DNA of 64,000 nucleotides from CAVSRC01 sp963798195 (GTDB lineage Bacteria; Pseudomonadota; Alphaproteobacteria; Rhizobiales; Kaistiaceae). Below the pieces are notes generated by a model. It was given only the letters and a program-made list of their open reading frames with translations. It searched no databases and had not been told where the DNA came from. Numbering within the stretch: position 1 is the stretch's first letter; every line of letters begins with the position of its first letter. Of this stretch, positions 1-9,916 are shown in pieces. The translations under genes were made by a program, and so were the position numbers. The stretch covers positions 372,001 through 436,000 of the forward strand of contig CAWCSF010000006.1 in NCBI GenBank assembly GCA_963798195.1, written 5' to 3'.

Positions 1-315
1 GTCCGGTCGGGCGAAGATGAAGTCGACGGTCGCATCGAGTTCCACGACCGACAGGAAATCCTCCGCGGGGCGATCGAGATCGCGCAGGGCGACGTTGATT
101 TCGACCGGGATGCAGCGGCGGCGGGCAATAATCTCGGCCGCCTCGATCGTGCGCTGCTCGCCACCGGAGACGATGCGCTTTACCTTCCCCAGCCAGGGCA
201 CGCCGGCCATGCGGATGACGCGCGCACGCCCCTCGTCCGACAAGCGCCACGCGACGGGCGATATCTCGGGCTGCACGCGTATCTGCGTGTAGGTCAGGTA
301 ATAGGCTGTGGCCAT
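1..315 (-). CDS. Histidine phosphatase family protein, C-terminus off the window
   Basis: The minus-strand frame starts at the ATG complementing 313-315 and stays open to the window edge, giving 105 residues. The N-terminus MATAYYLTYTQIRV and the following PVAWRLSDEGRARV resemble small phosphoglycerate-mutase-like proteins of rhizobia. That branch lacks the usual early RHG motif and begins with a YYLTHPQ-like strand. The segment VKRIVSGGEQRTIEAAEI fits the helix that follows it in this group. Such proteins are usually probable phosphatases of unknown substrate. It lies downstream of pmtA on the same strand, with a short second piece of the same family between them. The family call is by recognition of the N-terminus only, because the catalytic C-terminal histidine is outside the window. 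Confidence 0.6.
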   Translation of the reverse strand, partial: MATAYYLTYTQIRVQPEISPVAWRLSDEGRARVIRMAGVPWLGKVKRIVSGGEQRTIEAAEIIARRRCIPVEINVALRDLDRPAEDFLSVVELDATVDFIFARPD

Positions 316-415
316 TCCCCCCTCAGCGATCGGCCGGTAGCCAACGCGAACATACCCGTCGGGTGGCGATGTCGAAAGCGAACAGATTGCCGGCGCCGCT
401 GGTCGGGTTCCCGCG

Positions 416-478
416 TTATCCGAGTTCCGACAGGCCCCATTGCGGGACCGGAACAGCGGGATCGACCGCCACGATCAG
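416..478 (-). pseudogene. Remnant of a second histidine-phosphatase N-terminus
   Basis: In a different frame from the end of pmtA, the minus strand reads LIVAVDPAVPVPQWGLSELG and then stops at 416-418. This matches the strand-loop-helix of rhizobial histidine phosphatases (DPAVPVPxWGLSxxG). It aligns with RVQPEISPVAWRLSDEG of the neighbouring gene at 1-315. No start codon or catalytic part remains. It looks like a roughly 20-residue scar of a lost paralog or of a duplication. The match is short, so chance is possible but unlikely. Confidence 0.45.
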
Positions 479-1032
479 GCGCTGCGGTAGAGCCAGACTC
501 GCGCCGGCGGGATGTTGGCAAGCACCAGCGCCGTGCGTTCGACGGTGAAGTCCCCCGGCGCCGCCGGCACCGGCGGACCGAAGCCGTAGGAAAACTGGAT
601 CAGCCCGCACCCGGGCAACACGCGGGCGAGGGCCTGGTCGATCAGCGCCCGGCGGTCTTCGGCCGGGCGGTTCAGCAGCGGCAGGCTGGAGATGACGGCG
701 GCATAGGGTCCGGCAAGACCGGGCGGCAGGCTCGTGGCGAGGTCGTAGGCGTCGCCCTCGACCACGTTGAGACCGCGAAAGCGCTGCACCAGCAGCGCGC
801 AGAACTCGGGATTGAACTCCACCGCCACGATGCGCTCGGGCGCGACGCCATGCTCGATCAGCGCAGCCGTCACCGGACCGGTGCCCGGCCCCAGTTCCAG
901 CACTGGCCAGCGGCTGTCGGCATCGACGAGGCGGGCCATGGCGCGCGCCAGCGCCTTGCCGGACGGACTGACCGCACCGGTGAGCATCGGCTTCTGCAGC
1001 CACGTGCGGAAGAAACGGAGTCCGTCGATCAC
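475..1032 (-). CDS. pmtA: Phospholipid N-methyltransferase (PmtA-type)
   Basis: A 185-residue class I SAM methyltransferase. Motif I is VLELGPGTGPVT at about residues 44-55, followed by an acidic strand end (VAVEFNPEF) and motif II/III segments ending in ISSLPLLNRP. The N-terminus FFRTWLQKPMLTGAVSPSGKALARAMA is typical of rhizobial PmtA enzymes. These convert phosphatidylethanolamine stepwise to phosphatidylcholine at the inner membrane. The length is slightly below the usual 190-200. Its start codon at 1032 lies downstream of the restored end of dnaJ, so the gene probably shares the dnaK-dnaJ transcript in part. Other small-molecule methyltransferases share the fold, but the N-terminus favours PmtA. 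Confidence 0.8.
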   Translation of the reverse strand: MIDGLRFFRTWLQKPMLTGAVSPSGKALARAMARLVDADSRWPVLELGPGTGPVTAALIEHGVAPERIVAVEFNPEFCALLVQRFRGLNVVEGDAYDLATSLPPGLAGPYAAVISSLPLLNRPAEDRRALIDQALARVLPGCGLIQFSYGFGPPVPAAPGDFTVERTALVLANIPPARVWLYRSA

Positions 1033-2210
1033 TCTGCGCCGCCTTGCGCCGACAAAGCGCAGGCTGCGCTCACCCGCCGAGTCCTTCGAGGAAATCGCGG
1101 ACCCGCGCGAAGAAGCCGGTCGAACTCGGGATTGTTGTCGGCGGAGGAGACCTGCTCGAACTCCTGCAACAGTTCGCGCTGGCGGCGGGTCAGGTTCTGC
1201 GGCGTCTCCACCGCGACCTGGATGTACATGTCGCCGATCTTGGTCGAGCGCAGCACCGGCATGCCCTTGCCCTTGAGGCGGAACTGCTTTCCGGTCTGCG
1301 TGCCTTCCGGCACCTTCACCCGGGTCTTGCCGCCGTCGATGGTCGGCACCTGGAACTCGCCGCCGAGCGCGGCCGTCGTCACCGACACCGGCACCCGGCA
1401 GAAGATGTCGGCGCCGTCGCGCTGGAAGAACTCGTGCGGGCGGATGGACAGGAAGATGTAGAGGTCGCCCGAGGCGCCGCCGCGCAGGCCGGCTTCACCC
1501 TCTCCGGCGAGCCGGATGCGCGTGCCGTCCTCGATGCCGGACGGAATGTTGACCGACAGCTTGCGCTGCTCGGTCACGCGGCCGGCGCCCTGGCACTCCA
1601 GGCAGGGATCGGCGATCACCGAGCCGCGGCCCTGGCAGGTCGGGCAGGTTCGCTCGATCGAGAAGAAGCCCTGGGCCGAGCGCACACGGCCGTGGCCTTC
1701 GCAACTCGGGCACGTCTTGGGCTGCGAACCCGGCTTCGAGCCGCTGCCCGAGCAGGTCTTGCAGACGATCTTGGTGGGCACCTCGATCGCCGCCACCTTG
1801 CCGGAGAAGGCCTCCTCGAGGCTGATCTCCATGTTGTAGCGAAGGTCCGCACCGGCCTCGCGTCCGCCCCGGCTGGGGCCGCGCCGTGCGCCGCCCATCA
1901 TGTCGCCGAAGATGTTGTCGAAGATGTCCGACATCGACGCGCCGAAATCGGGATTGAATCCGCCGGGCCCGCCGCCGCCGTTCTCGAACGCGGCATGGCC
2001 GAAGCGGTCGTAGGCCGCGCGCTTCTGCGGGTCCTTGAGGCACTCGTAGGCGGCGCTGACTTCCTTGAACTTGACCTCGGCCGTCTGGTCGCCCGGATTG
2101 CGGTCCGGGTGATACTGCATGGCGAGCTTGCGGAAGGCGGACTTGAGGATCTTGTCGTCCGCCGCGCGGGTGACGCCGAGGACTTCGTAGAAATCGGCCT
2201 TGACGTTCAT
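1029..2210 (-). CDS. dnaJ: Chaperone DnaJ (C-terminal tail shifted +1 as written)
   Basis: Hsp40 co-chaperone that delivers unfolded clients to DnaK and stimulates its ATPase. The J domain carries the HPD tripeptide (YHPDRNPG) near residue 34 and is followed by a Gly/Phe-rich linker. Four CxxCxGxG zinc repeats follow (CKTCSGSG, CPSCEGHG, CPTCQGRG, CLECQGAG), then the client-binding domain. Near 1123-1124 one extra base changes the normal ending: removing it gives NNPESTGFFARVRDFLEGLGG and a stop at 1070. As written, the frame instead runs on through unrelated residues to 1029 and overlaps pmtA. The restored end is 1070. The gene sits 254 bases downstream of dnaK, behind a hairpin. Confidence 0.95.
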   Translation of the reverse strand: MNVKADFYEVLGVTRAADDKILKSAFRKLAMQYHPDRNPGDQTAEVKFKEVSAAYECLKDPQKRAAYDRFGHAAFENGGGGPGGFNPDFGASMSDIFDNIFGDMMGGARRGPSRGGREAGADLRYNMEISLEEAFSGKVAAIEVPTKIVCKTCSGSGSKPGSQPKTCPSCEGHGRVRSAQGFFSIERTCPTCQGRGSVIADPCLECQGAGRVTEQRKLSVNIPSGIEDGTRIRLAGEGEAGLRGGASGDLYIFLSIRPHEFFQRDGADIFCRVPVSVTTAALGGEFQVPTIDGGKTRVKVPEGTQTGKQFRLKGKGMPVLRSTKIGDMYIQVAVETPQNLTRRQRELLQEFEQVSSADNNPEFDRLLRAGPRFPRRTRRVSAACALSAQGGAE

Positions 2211-2324
2211 TGGCCCGCTCCGGCGGCGCCGGGCACGCCGCGGACACCATCACGCGCGCTGATGGACGCCGACCGCATCACCGATGAATCGCCCCGCAAA
2301 AGTGCATCGAACATTTACTACCCT

Positions 2325-2400
2325 CGACGTCATTCCGGCGAAAGCCGAAATCCACTCGCCCACCTGCGTGGGCTTCCAGGACCCCGGCAGCAATCCGGGG
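2325..2400. repeat. Intergenic dispersed-repeat-like sequence between dnaJ and dnaK
   Basis: Contains GTCATTCCGGCGAAAGCCGA followed by ATCCA and, further on, CCAGGACCCCGG and CAATCCGGGG. The core closely resembles the GTCATTCCxGCGAAAGCxGGAATCCA element scattered through intergenic regions of many proteobacteria. It is noncoding and adjacent to the dnaK terminator hairpin. Only one copy is visible here, so the family assignment is from memory of the motif. Confidence 0.45.
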
Positions 2401-2419
2401 CGACGGACGCTACAAACCA

Positions 2420-2451
2420 GATCGGGACCGGCTTTGAAACCGGTCCCGATC
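2420..2451 (-). terminator. Hairpin downstream of dnaK
   Basis: A perfect 12-bp inverted repeat: GATCGGGACCGG (2420-2431), 8-base loop, CCGGTCCCGATC (2440-2451). It starts 13 bases past the dnaK stop codon. No long U-run follows on the minus strand, only TTTGTAG. It may act as a partial terminator or mRNA-stabilising structure that lowers dnaJ expression relative to dnaK. Confidence 0.7.
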
Positions 2452-2464
2452 AGGCAATTTGCGC

Positions 2465-4387
<1,923 letters not shown>

Positions 4388-4519
4388 TCTCTTGCTCCTT
4401 GAGGCGGATCGGGCAGGTCCTATCAGGCCCCCGGCCGACCCCCATCTGTAAAATTTGTTTCACCTGACGTGATTCGCCGCCCCTGTCGAGAAACCGGAGG
4501 GGAGCGAGGGTTCTGGCCG

Positions 4520-4549
4520 TATATAAGAAGGCTCCAAATGGGCCGCAAG
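4520..4549 (-). promoter_or_regulatory. Candidate RpoH (sigma-32) promoter of dnaK
   Basis: Reading the minus strand, CTTG (4546-4549) is followed after 18 bases by CTTATATA (4520-4527). This fits the CTTG - 17/18 bases - CxTATAT heat-shock consensus of alphaproteobacteria. It lies about 130 bases upstream of the dnaK start. The rest of the 309-base gap between dnaK and the gene at 4697 holds no ORF I would support. Assignment is by motif only. Confidence 0.5.
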
Positions 4550-4696
4550 CCTCGAAAACCCGCGCCCGGCCGGCTTATCCGTCAAACCACCCGCTTTCTG
4601 ATAGACTCCCGGTTCCTGCTTGCGTAGCGCGTCGGCGGCGACCCGGGTGCCCGGGCGGCACCGCCAGACTGAAAACCGGGCGCTTGGAGGAAATCA

Positions 4697-4993
4697 ATGT
4701 CGGCGACAATCATCAATCTGATCATCCAGTTAATCGCGGGTGCGGCCGGCGGCAACGCCATCGGCAATGCGATGAAGAACATGAGCCTGGGTACGACCGG
4801 CAACACGGTGGCCGGCGCCATCGGAGGTGTCGGTGGCGGCTGGATCCTCCAGATGCTGATTCCGATGCTTCAGGGGAGTGGCGGGGTCGATGTCGGCTCC
4901 ATCATCGGCCAACTCGTCGGGGGCGGGGTCGGCGGCGCCATCCTCACGGCCGTTGTCGGCGCCATCAAGAACAGCATGGCGGCCAAGGCCTGA
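4697..4993 (+). CDS. Small Gly-rich membrane protein, function unknown
   Basis: A 98-residue protein with GGAGG at 4686-4690, seven bases before the ATG. It is almost entirely hydrophobic and glycine-rich, with segments MSATIINLIIQLIAGAAGG, GGVGGGWILQMLIPML and GGGVGGAILTAVVGAI. These suggest two or three glycine-zipper-like membrane helices. There are no catalytic residues, and the tail is short and basic (KNSMAAKA). It stands alone, divergent from dnaK. I do not recognise a named family, though similar unnamed proteins occur in Hyphomicrobiales. The good ribosome-binding site and codon use support it as real. Confidence 0.75.
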   Translation: MSATIINLIIQLIAGAAGGNAIGNAMKNMSLGTTGNTVAGAIGGVGGGWILQMLIPMLQGSGGVDVGSIIGQLVGGGVGGAILTAVVGAIKNSMAAKA

Positions 4994-5049
4994 GCCAGTC
5001 TCTCTGCCAGCGGCGCGGCGGAGTCCGCGCCGTCTGGCGGCCAATTCCA

Positions 5050-5352
5050 TCACGCGTGCTGATGATGAGTCCCGGCCCCATGCGCATGGTCGTGGCCGTG
5101 CGCCGCGTCGCCGCTGGCCAGCGCCGCCTCGATCGCGGCGATCAGCGCGCGGGCTGACTCGGCGCTGAGCTCCAGCGCCACGCGCTCGCGGGCGCCGTCG
5201 GCCTCGCAGGTGAGGTCGATGCCCAGCGCATGGTCCAGCGGCGCATGGAACGGATGGTCGTAATAGACGTGGGCGGTATCGACGCGCATCCAGCCCGCGG
5301 CGCCCTTGGCGCTGCCGGTCACCTTCGCGGTTTCGACGATATAGGAGCACAT
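5050..5352 (-). CDS. DUF6295 family protein with His-rich tail
   Basis: A 100-residue protein starting MCSYIVETAKVTGSAKGAAGW, the hallmark N-terminus of the DUF6295 family (unknown function). Conserved features include VDTAHVYYDHPFHAPLDHALGIDLTCE and an acidic C-terminal helix, followed by a His-rich tail (AHGHDHAHGAGTHHQHA) that could bind metal. Family members often sit next to alpha/beta hydrolases. Here the gene directly follows the dienelactone hydrolase at 5379-6128 on the same strand with a 26-base gap, so the two probably form an operon. Confidence 0.7.
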   Translation of the reverse strand: MCSYIVETAKVTGSAKGAAGWMRVDTAHVYYDHPFHAPLDHALGIDLTCEADGARERVALELSAESARALIAAIEAALASGDAAHGHDHAHGAGTHHQHA

Positions 5353-5378
5353 GGCTTCGGTCCTTCGTTTGGATGGGT

Positions 5379-6128
5379 TCAGGCGAGCGTGCGGCCGAGG
5401 AAGGCGAAGATCTTTTCCCAGCCGTCATTCGCCTGCTCGACGCGGTAGTTCGGCCGGGTGACGGCGAAGAAGCCGTGGCCGGCGTTGTCGTAGCGATGGA
5501 ATTCGTAGGATTTGCCGAGTTTCTTCAACACCGCCTCGGTGCGGTCCACCTGATCGGGCGAGGGGTTCTTGTCCTCGTTGCCGAAGATGCCGATGAGCGG
5601 CGCGCGCAACGCCTCTGTGATGTCAATCGGCGCGACCGGGCGCTTGGCGCTGAGCTGCGCCGGGTCGTCGACGATCACGTTGCCACCCCAGCAATCGACC
5701 ACGGCGTCGAAATCGTCCGGCCGGCGGCAGCCCACGAGATAGGCGTGCCGTCCGCCTGAGCAGAATCCGATGATGCCGACCTTGCCATTGGCGAGCGGAT
5801 GGCTGCGCAGCCAGCCCGCCGCCGCTGCGGCATCGGCGACGACCTGGTCGTCGGGCACCCCGCCATCGGCCCGGGCGCGCGCGGCCACGTCGTCGGGAGA
5901 GCCATCGCCGTAGCGCGAGTAGAGGTGTGGCGCGACGGCGGCGATGCCGTGGTGGGCGAACTTGCGCACCACTTCCTTGGTCCACTCGTCCCAGCCGGGC
6001 ATGTGGTGGATCACCACCATGCCCGGAAACGGTCCCTCGCCGAGCGGCCGCGCCGCGTAGGCCTCGACGAGGTCGTGCTTGTCGCCGCGAAAGGCGACGG
6101 TTTCGGCTATCTGCCCTTCATATTTCAT
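5379..6128 (-). CDS. Dienelactone hydrolase family protein
   Basis: A 249-residue alpha/beta hydrolase starting MKYEGQIAETVAFRGD. The oxyanion region is PGMVVIHHMPGW. The nucleophile elbow is GFCSGGRHA, with serine where classical dienelactone hydrolase has cysteine (GxCxG). The acid residue lies near GIFGNEDKNP and the catalytic histidine is in DNAGHGFF. Unlike chloroaromatic-pathway enzymes, this subgroup has no assigned substrate. I chose the ATG at 6126-6128 over upstream in-frame codons because family similarity begins there. It probably shares a transcript with the DUF6295 gene downstream. Confidence 0.8.
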   Translation of the reverse strand: MKYEGQIAETVAFRGDKHDLVEAYAARPLGEGPFPGMVVIHHMPGWDEWTKEVVRKFAHHGIAAVAPHLYSRYGDGSPDDVAARARADGGVPDDQVVADAAAAAGWLRSHPLANGKVGIIGFCSGGRHAYLVGCRRPDDFDAVVDCWGGNVIVDDPAQLSAKRPVAPIDITEALRAPLIGIFGNEDKNPSPDQVDRTEAVLKKLGKSYEFHRYDNAGHGFFAVTRPNYRVEQANDGWEKIFAFLGRTLA

Positions 6129-6239
6129 CAATCCCCCTCGATATTTGCTTCCGCTCACTTCGCAAGGTGCCACGCCAGGCGGAGATCGGGTACCTAAGGC
6201 CTTCAGCGTTCCCATCCAGATTAGGCGCGGGAATTCGCC

Positions 6240-6860
6240 ATGACCGGCTTCATCATCCGCCCCGGATATCTCGACCGCGCCGCGCAGGAGCGCCTCGTCG
6301 CAGAATTGCGTTCTGCCGTGGCCGACGCACCGTTCTTCGCGCCAACCATGCCGAAGACCGGCAAGCCCTTCTCGGTGCGCATGACCAATCTCGGGCGGCT
6401 CGGCTGGGTCTCCGATCGCGACGGTGGCTACCGCTACCAGCCAACCCATCCGGTCACGGGCAAAGCGTGGCCGAAGATCCCGGATGACGTGCTCGCCATC
6501 TGGCGCGACCTTGGCGGCTATCCGCACGATCCCGAGGCCTGCCTCGTGAACTTCTACGAGCCGACCGCGCGCATGGGCCTGCACCAGGATCGCGACGAGC
6601 AGGATTTCGACGCGCCGGTGGTGTCGATCTCGCTCGGCGACGATTGCCGCTTCCGCATCGGCGGCACCGCGCGCGGCGGTCCTACCCGCTCGCTGAAGCT
6701 GGCTTCCGGCGACGTGGTCGTCCTCGGCGGTGGCGATCGTCTCGCCTTCCACGGCGTCGACCGCATTTATCCGGGTACCTCGACGCTGCTCGGCGACTGG
6801 TTTCCCGATGGCGGCCGCATCAACCTGACGCTGAGACGGGTGACGAAGCCGCGGCCCTAA
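6240..6860 (+). CDS. alkB: Alpha-ketoglutarate-dependent dioxygenase AlkB
   Basis: A 206-residue Fe(II)/2-oxoglutarate dioxygenase that oxidatively removes methyl groups (1-methyladenine, 3-methylcytosine) from DNA or RNA. Iron ligands H115 and D117 (GLHQDRDE) and H171 (LAFHGVDR) are present. The 2-oxoglutarate-binding arginine lies in RINLTLRR (193-200). The nucleotide-recognition lid and the FYEPTARMGLHQD core match AlkB. The length is normal. The stop overlaps the convergent gene at 6857 tail-to-tail by four bases. No ada-like regulator is adjacent. Confidence 0.93.
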   Translation: MTGFIIRPGYLDRAAQERLVAELRSAVADAPFFAPTMPKTGKPFSVRMTNLGRLGWVSDRDGGYRYQPTHPVTGKAWPKIPDDVLAIWRDLGGYPHDPEACLVNFYEPTARMGLHQDRDEQDFDAPVVSISLGDDCRFRIGGTARGGPTRSLKLASGDVVVLGGGDRLAFHGVDRIYPGTSTLLGDWFPDGGRINLTLRRVTKPRP

Positions 6861-8530
6861 CGGCCGATATCGGCTTCTGCGAAACTCGGCCAGTAGGCGG
6901 GTGCATCGACGGTTACCTTCACATGCCCCGGCCCGCGCGCACCCGAGCGGTCGAGGCGGAACGAGCCGTCCGCCGCTGTCACCGCCGCAGGCAGGTCCAC
7001 CGATCCGGGCTCCAGACCCAGCCCTTCACGTGCGACTTCCGACTTGTTCATGAAGACGACGCCCGCGAAGACTGCTTGTGTCTGACCCGCCGGGACGCTT
7101 GCGGTCACCTCATAGGTGAAGGCCACGCCGGGCGTCACCCTGAATGGCTGCGAGTCGACCAGAAGCACCTGGCCCTTCCGCGCTTTCAGCCGCAGCGTGC
7201 CGGACCCGCGATCGATCCGCGCAGACCCCGCGCCATATCCGCCCCAGCCACTCTTGCGCTTGAAATCGGGATTGGGCGCGAGATTCTTGCCGCCCTCCAC
7301 ATAGCTGACCGAGTCGATCCGCAGATCTACGTCGGCCCTGGTCGCGGCCCCCTCGCCATTCACGCGGAAGATCCCGACGGCGGTGCGCGCGTCGGCCGGC
7401 ACCGTTCCGGTGACCCGGTCGGTTCTGGCTGCGCCGGCATCGGGCACCATCGACGCGTGGACCGGCACGCCGGCGATGGGCGCGTCCTTGTCCGTGCGCA
7501 CGACGCCGGTCCCATCCCCGTTCAGCGCGATCGTGCTGTGGGGCCGGAAATACCGGTTCACAAGTCCGGTGAAACTCGTCACGTCGCTGTCCGGCAGCGT
7601 GCGGTCGGGCTGGTCGAACCATGACTGGAAGACCGCGTCGTCGGGCGGCGTCGCCGAATGGGATTCCAGAAGGAATGCACGCTGGGCGGCCGCGGCGATC
7701 CAGCCCTCCTGGTCCGCGGTTTCGCCGCCGTTATAGATGTAGCCGACACGCACGCCGCGCCCGACGAGGGCTTCCCGCACCGCGACGGCCCGATCGAGCC
7801 AGCCGGGCCAGCTCCATTCCATGTCGAGATGCAGGAAGCCCAGAGGCTCGCCGGTAGCCTCGGCATAGGCATCGACCCACGCCGTCACCTCTTCCGGCGA
7901 AGCCTGGGGCCTCGCCCACAGGGGCTCGTTGCCGCCGAAGACTGCGTCGGGAAAGACCTCGCGCGTCATCTTCACGAACTCGGCGAGGTGGCGGCCGACC
8001 TTCCGGGGGGACCATTGGCAAGCGCCCGGCGCATCGAGCAGATGGCCGAAGCCGAACGGTTCGTCGAAGACGATGACGTCGACCGAGCCGCCAAGATCGC
8101 GGATCTTGCGCATCAGGTCGATCTCGTAGATCCCGCTGAAGCCTTCGCCCTTGGCACACGCGTCAAAGTCGGGGAGAGGCCCGACCTCCATTCCGAGCGC
8201 GATGCCGCGCGCGCGAAGCCCTTCGATCACGGCGACCAGCTGGCCAAAGGTCGCGTAGTGGCGCACCCAGGTGGACGGCACGGCGAAGACGTCGATATGG
8301 CCGGCGGCCTCGTCCCATTTCGCGCCGGGTTTGAAGAGATCGTCGTAATCCGGTGCGCCGTCGCGGAACGGGAGATCGCTGCCCGGCGGCAGCGGCGGCA
8401 GCGGCGCGAAGAAGACCAGCTTGCCTTTCGTCATGTCCGGCGGCGCGGCCCATGCGGCCACGGGGGACATCGCCATTGCCAGGGCGATGGCGGCCCATCG
8501 CAGCGCGCTGGTTGTGGTCCATGCGGGCAT
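6857..8530 (-). CDS. Secreted TIM-barrel-like protein with C-terminal carbohydrate-binding-like domain, function unknown
   Basis: A 557-residue protein with a Sec signal peptide (MPAWTTTSALRWAAIALAMAMSPVAAWA). Residues ~35-330 contain repeated strand signatures such as IDVFAVPSTWV, IALGMEVGPL, VDVIVFDEPFG, FLHLDMEWSWPGW and VGYIYNGGE. Acidic residues sit at the strand ends, as in glycoside-hydrolase-like barrels. The C-terminal third (APNPDFKRKSGWGG through PFRVTPGVAFTYEV) resembles a CBM4/9-type jelly roll, and the very end is a beta domain. No specific GH family can be assigned by eye. The start at 8528-8530 gives a clean signal peptide, and longer in-frame extensions look noncoding. Confidence 0.65.
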   Translation of the reverse strand: MPAWTTTSALRWAAIALAMAMSPVAAWAAPPDMTKGKLVFFAPLPPLPPGSDLPFRDGAPDYDDLFKPGAKWDEAAGHIDVFAVPSTWVRHYATFGQLVAVIEGLRARGIALGMEVGPLPDFDACAKGEGFSGIYEIDLMRKIRDLGGSVDVIVFDEPFGFGHLLDAPGACQWSPRKVGRHLAEFVKMTREVFPDAVFGGNEPLWARPQASPEEVTAWVDAYAEATGEPLGFLHLDMEWSWPGWLDRAVAVREALVGRGVRVGYIYNGGETADQEGWIAAAAQRAFLLESHSATPPDDAVFQSWFDQPDRTLPDSDVTSFTGLVNRYFRPHSTIALNGDGTGVVRTDKDAPIAGVPVHASMVPDAGAARTDRVTGTVPADARTAVGIFRVNGEGAATRADVDLRIDSVSYVEGGKNLAPNPDFKRKSGWGGYGAGSARIDRGSGTLRLKARKGQVLLVDSQPFRVTPGVAFTYEVTASVPAGQTQAVFAGVVFMNKSEVAREGLGLEPGSVDLPAAVTAADGSFRLDRSGARGPGHVKVTVDAPAYWPSFAEADIGR

Positions 8531-8670
8531 GATGTCGATCCCATCGGTGCCCCTCAGCCATCCCAGTCTAGCGTCGGTCGCGTGCGGTGCGAAACCTGGT
8601 TGTCCCGGCGCTGGTTTGGATGCTGCGGCCGACCTAGTCTGGCGAGTGCCCTGCTTGAAGGAAGAAGCCG

Positions 8671-9177
8671 ATGCGTCTGCCGCTCGCCGCCCTCGCCCTG
8701 CTCGCCTCCCTTGCACCGTCCCATGGTCAGGGCACGCTCGGCCAGGAGAAGCAGATCCTGCCGATGATCAATGCCAGCTGGGTCGCCTTCCGTGACTGGG
8801 ACGGCAAGCAGTTGATCTATTTCACCACCGTGCTTGCCTATCACTGCGGCCTGTCGGAGGTGCGCTACTCGCTGGACTCCGATGCGCTCGACCAGCGCTT
8901 CCCGCTGCCGGCCTGCGACCGCCAGCGGCCGAACGACATTGATCCCGTCGCCAACCCACCCTACATCGCGCTGCCGCAGGGCGCGGCGAAGGAGATCGTG
9001 GTGCAGCTCGTCTATTCCGACGGCGCGGTCAGCAATGCCTATAGGTACGTGCCCTGCCAGAATGCCGGCGACAGCACGTGTTCGGTCGCAAGCCCTGTCG
9101 CCGCGCCTGCCGCAATCCCGCCCTCAAGGTCTGATTCCTTGGCGCCCGGCCAGCGGGCAGGGGATAGCAACAAATGA
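8671..9177 (+). CDS. Small secreted protein, unknown function
   Basis: 168 residues with a short signal peptide (MRLPLAALALLASLAPSHGQG). The mature part has four cysteines (HCGLSE, LPACDR, VPCQNAGDSTC) that could form two disulfides, and a central strand-rich region (IYFTTVLAYHCGLSEVRYSL). The stop overlaps the start of the signal peptidase I gene (ATGA at 9174-9177), so the two are translationally coupled. I do not recognise a family. It may be an envelope protein matured by its neighbour. Confidence 0.65.
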   Translation: MRLPLAALALLASLAPSHGQGTLGQEKQILPMINASWVAFRDWDGKQLIYFTTVLAYHCGLSEVRYSLDSDALDQRFPLPACDRQRPNDIDPVANPPYIALPQGAAKEIVVQLVYSDGAVSNAYRYVPCQNAGDSTCSVASPVAAPAAIPPSRSDSLAPGQRAGDSNK

Positions 9178-9899
9178 AAATGAAGCAGTTCATCGCGGAT
9201 TGGGCGAGCACCCTTGCCGGTGCGGCGCTCCTGACATTCGTCCTCAAGACGGTCGCCTTCGCCACCTATTACATCCCGTCGGAAAGCATGGTGCCGACGC
9301 TGGAGGTCGGAGACCGGCTGATCGCCACCAAGTTCGATTACGGCTATGGCCCGTACTCGACCCCGCTGGTGTCGCTGCCGGAATTTCCCTCCGATGACGG
9401 ACGCCTGTTCGGCAGCCTGCCGGCGCGGGGCGATATCGTGCTCCTCAGCCATCCTGCGAACGGCGAAACGCTGGTGAAGCGCGTCATCGGCCTGCCCGGC
9501 GACCACATCCGCGTCGATCACGGTCAGCTCGTCATCAATGGCGAAGCCGCGCCGCGCAAGTTTGTCCGGACCTATGCCTACCGGCAGTTTTCCGGCCCGC
9601 CGGTGCAGGTGACCGAATACGAGGAGACGCTGCCCGGTGGCCGCGTCCATCCTATCATCATCCAGTCCGACGACCGGCCTGCGGAGAACACCGGCGAGTA
9701 TGTCGTTCCGGCGGAGCACATCTTCGTCATGGGCGACAACCGCGATAACTCGGCCGACAGCCGCTACGCCAGCCTCGGCTACATCCCCGTCGAGAACCTC
9801 ATCGGCCGTTCGCGGGCGATCCTCTATTCGCTGCACGACTGCCGCGACGAGCCGGGTCTTGCCTGCGCGCCGCGCCGCTACCTGACCGGCCTCGAATAG
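9174..9899 (+). CDS. lepB: Signal peptidase I
   Basis: A 241-residue inner-membrane serine protease (S26) that removes Sec/Tat signal peptides. One N-terminal transmembrane helix (residues ~13-30) precedes the catalytic Ser38 in PSESMVPTL. The general-base lysine is K102 in LVKRVIGLPGD. The C-terminal box GDNRDNSADSRY spans 187-198. It is translationally coupled to the secreted protein upstream. The main rhizobial lepB normally sits with rnc and era, so this may be a second, accessory signal peptidase. Confidence 0.93.
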   Translation: MKMKQFIADWASTLAGAALLTFVLKTVAFATYYIPSESMVPTLEVGDRLIATKFDYGYGPYSTPLVSLPEFPSDDGRLFGSLPARGDIVLLSHPANGETLVKRVIGLPGDHIRVDHGQLVINGEAAPRKFVRTYAYRQFSGPPVQVTEYEETLPGGRVHPIIIQSDDRPAENTGEYVVPAEHIFVMGDNRDNSADSRYASLGYIPVENLIGRSRAILYSLHDCRDEPGLACAPRRYLTGLE

Positions 9900-9916
9900 C
9901 GGCCGGCGGTCCCGGC

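Noticed and set aside
17..292. 91-codon plus-strand frame at the window start
   Set aside because: Antisense to the histidine phosphatase gene; Ser/Arg-rich with no features.
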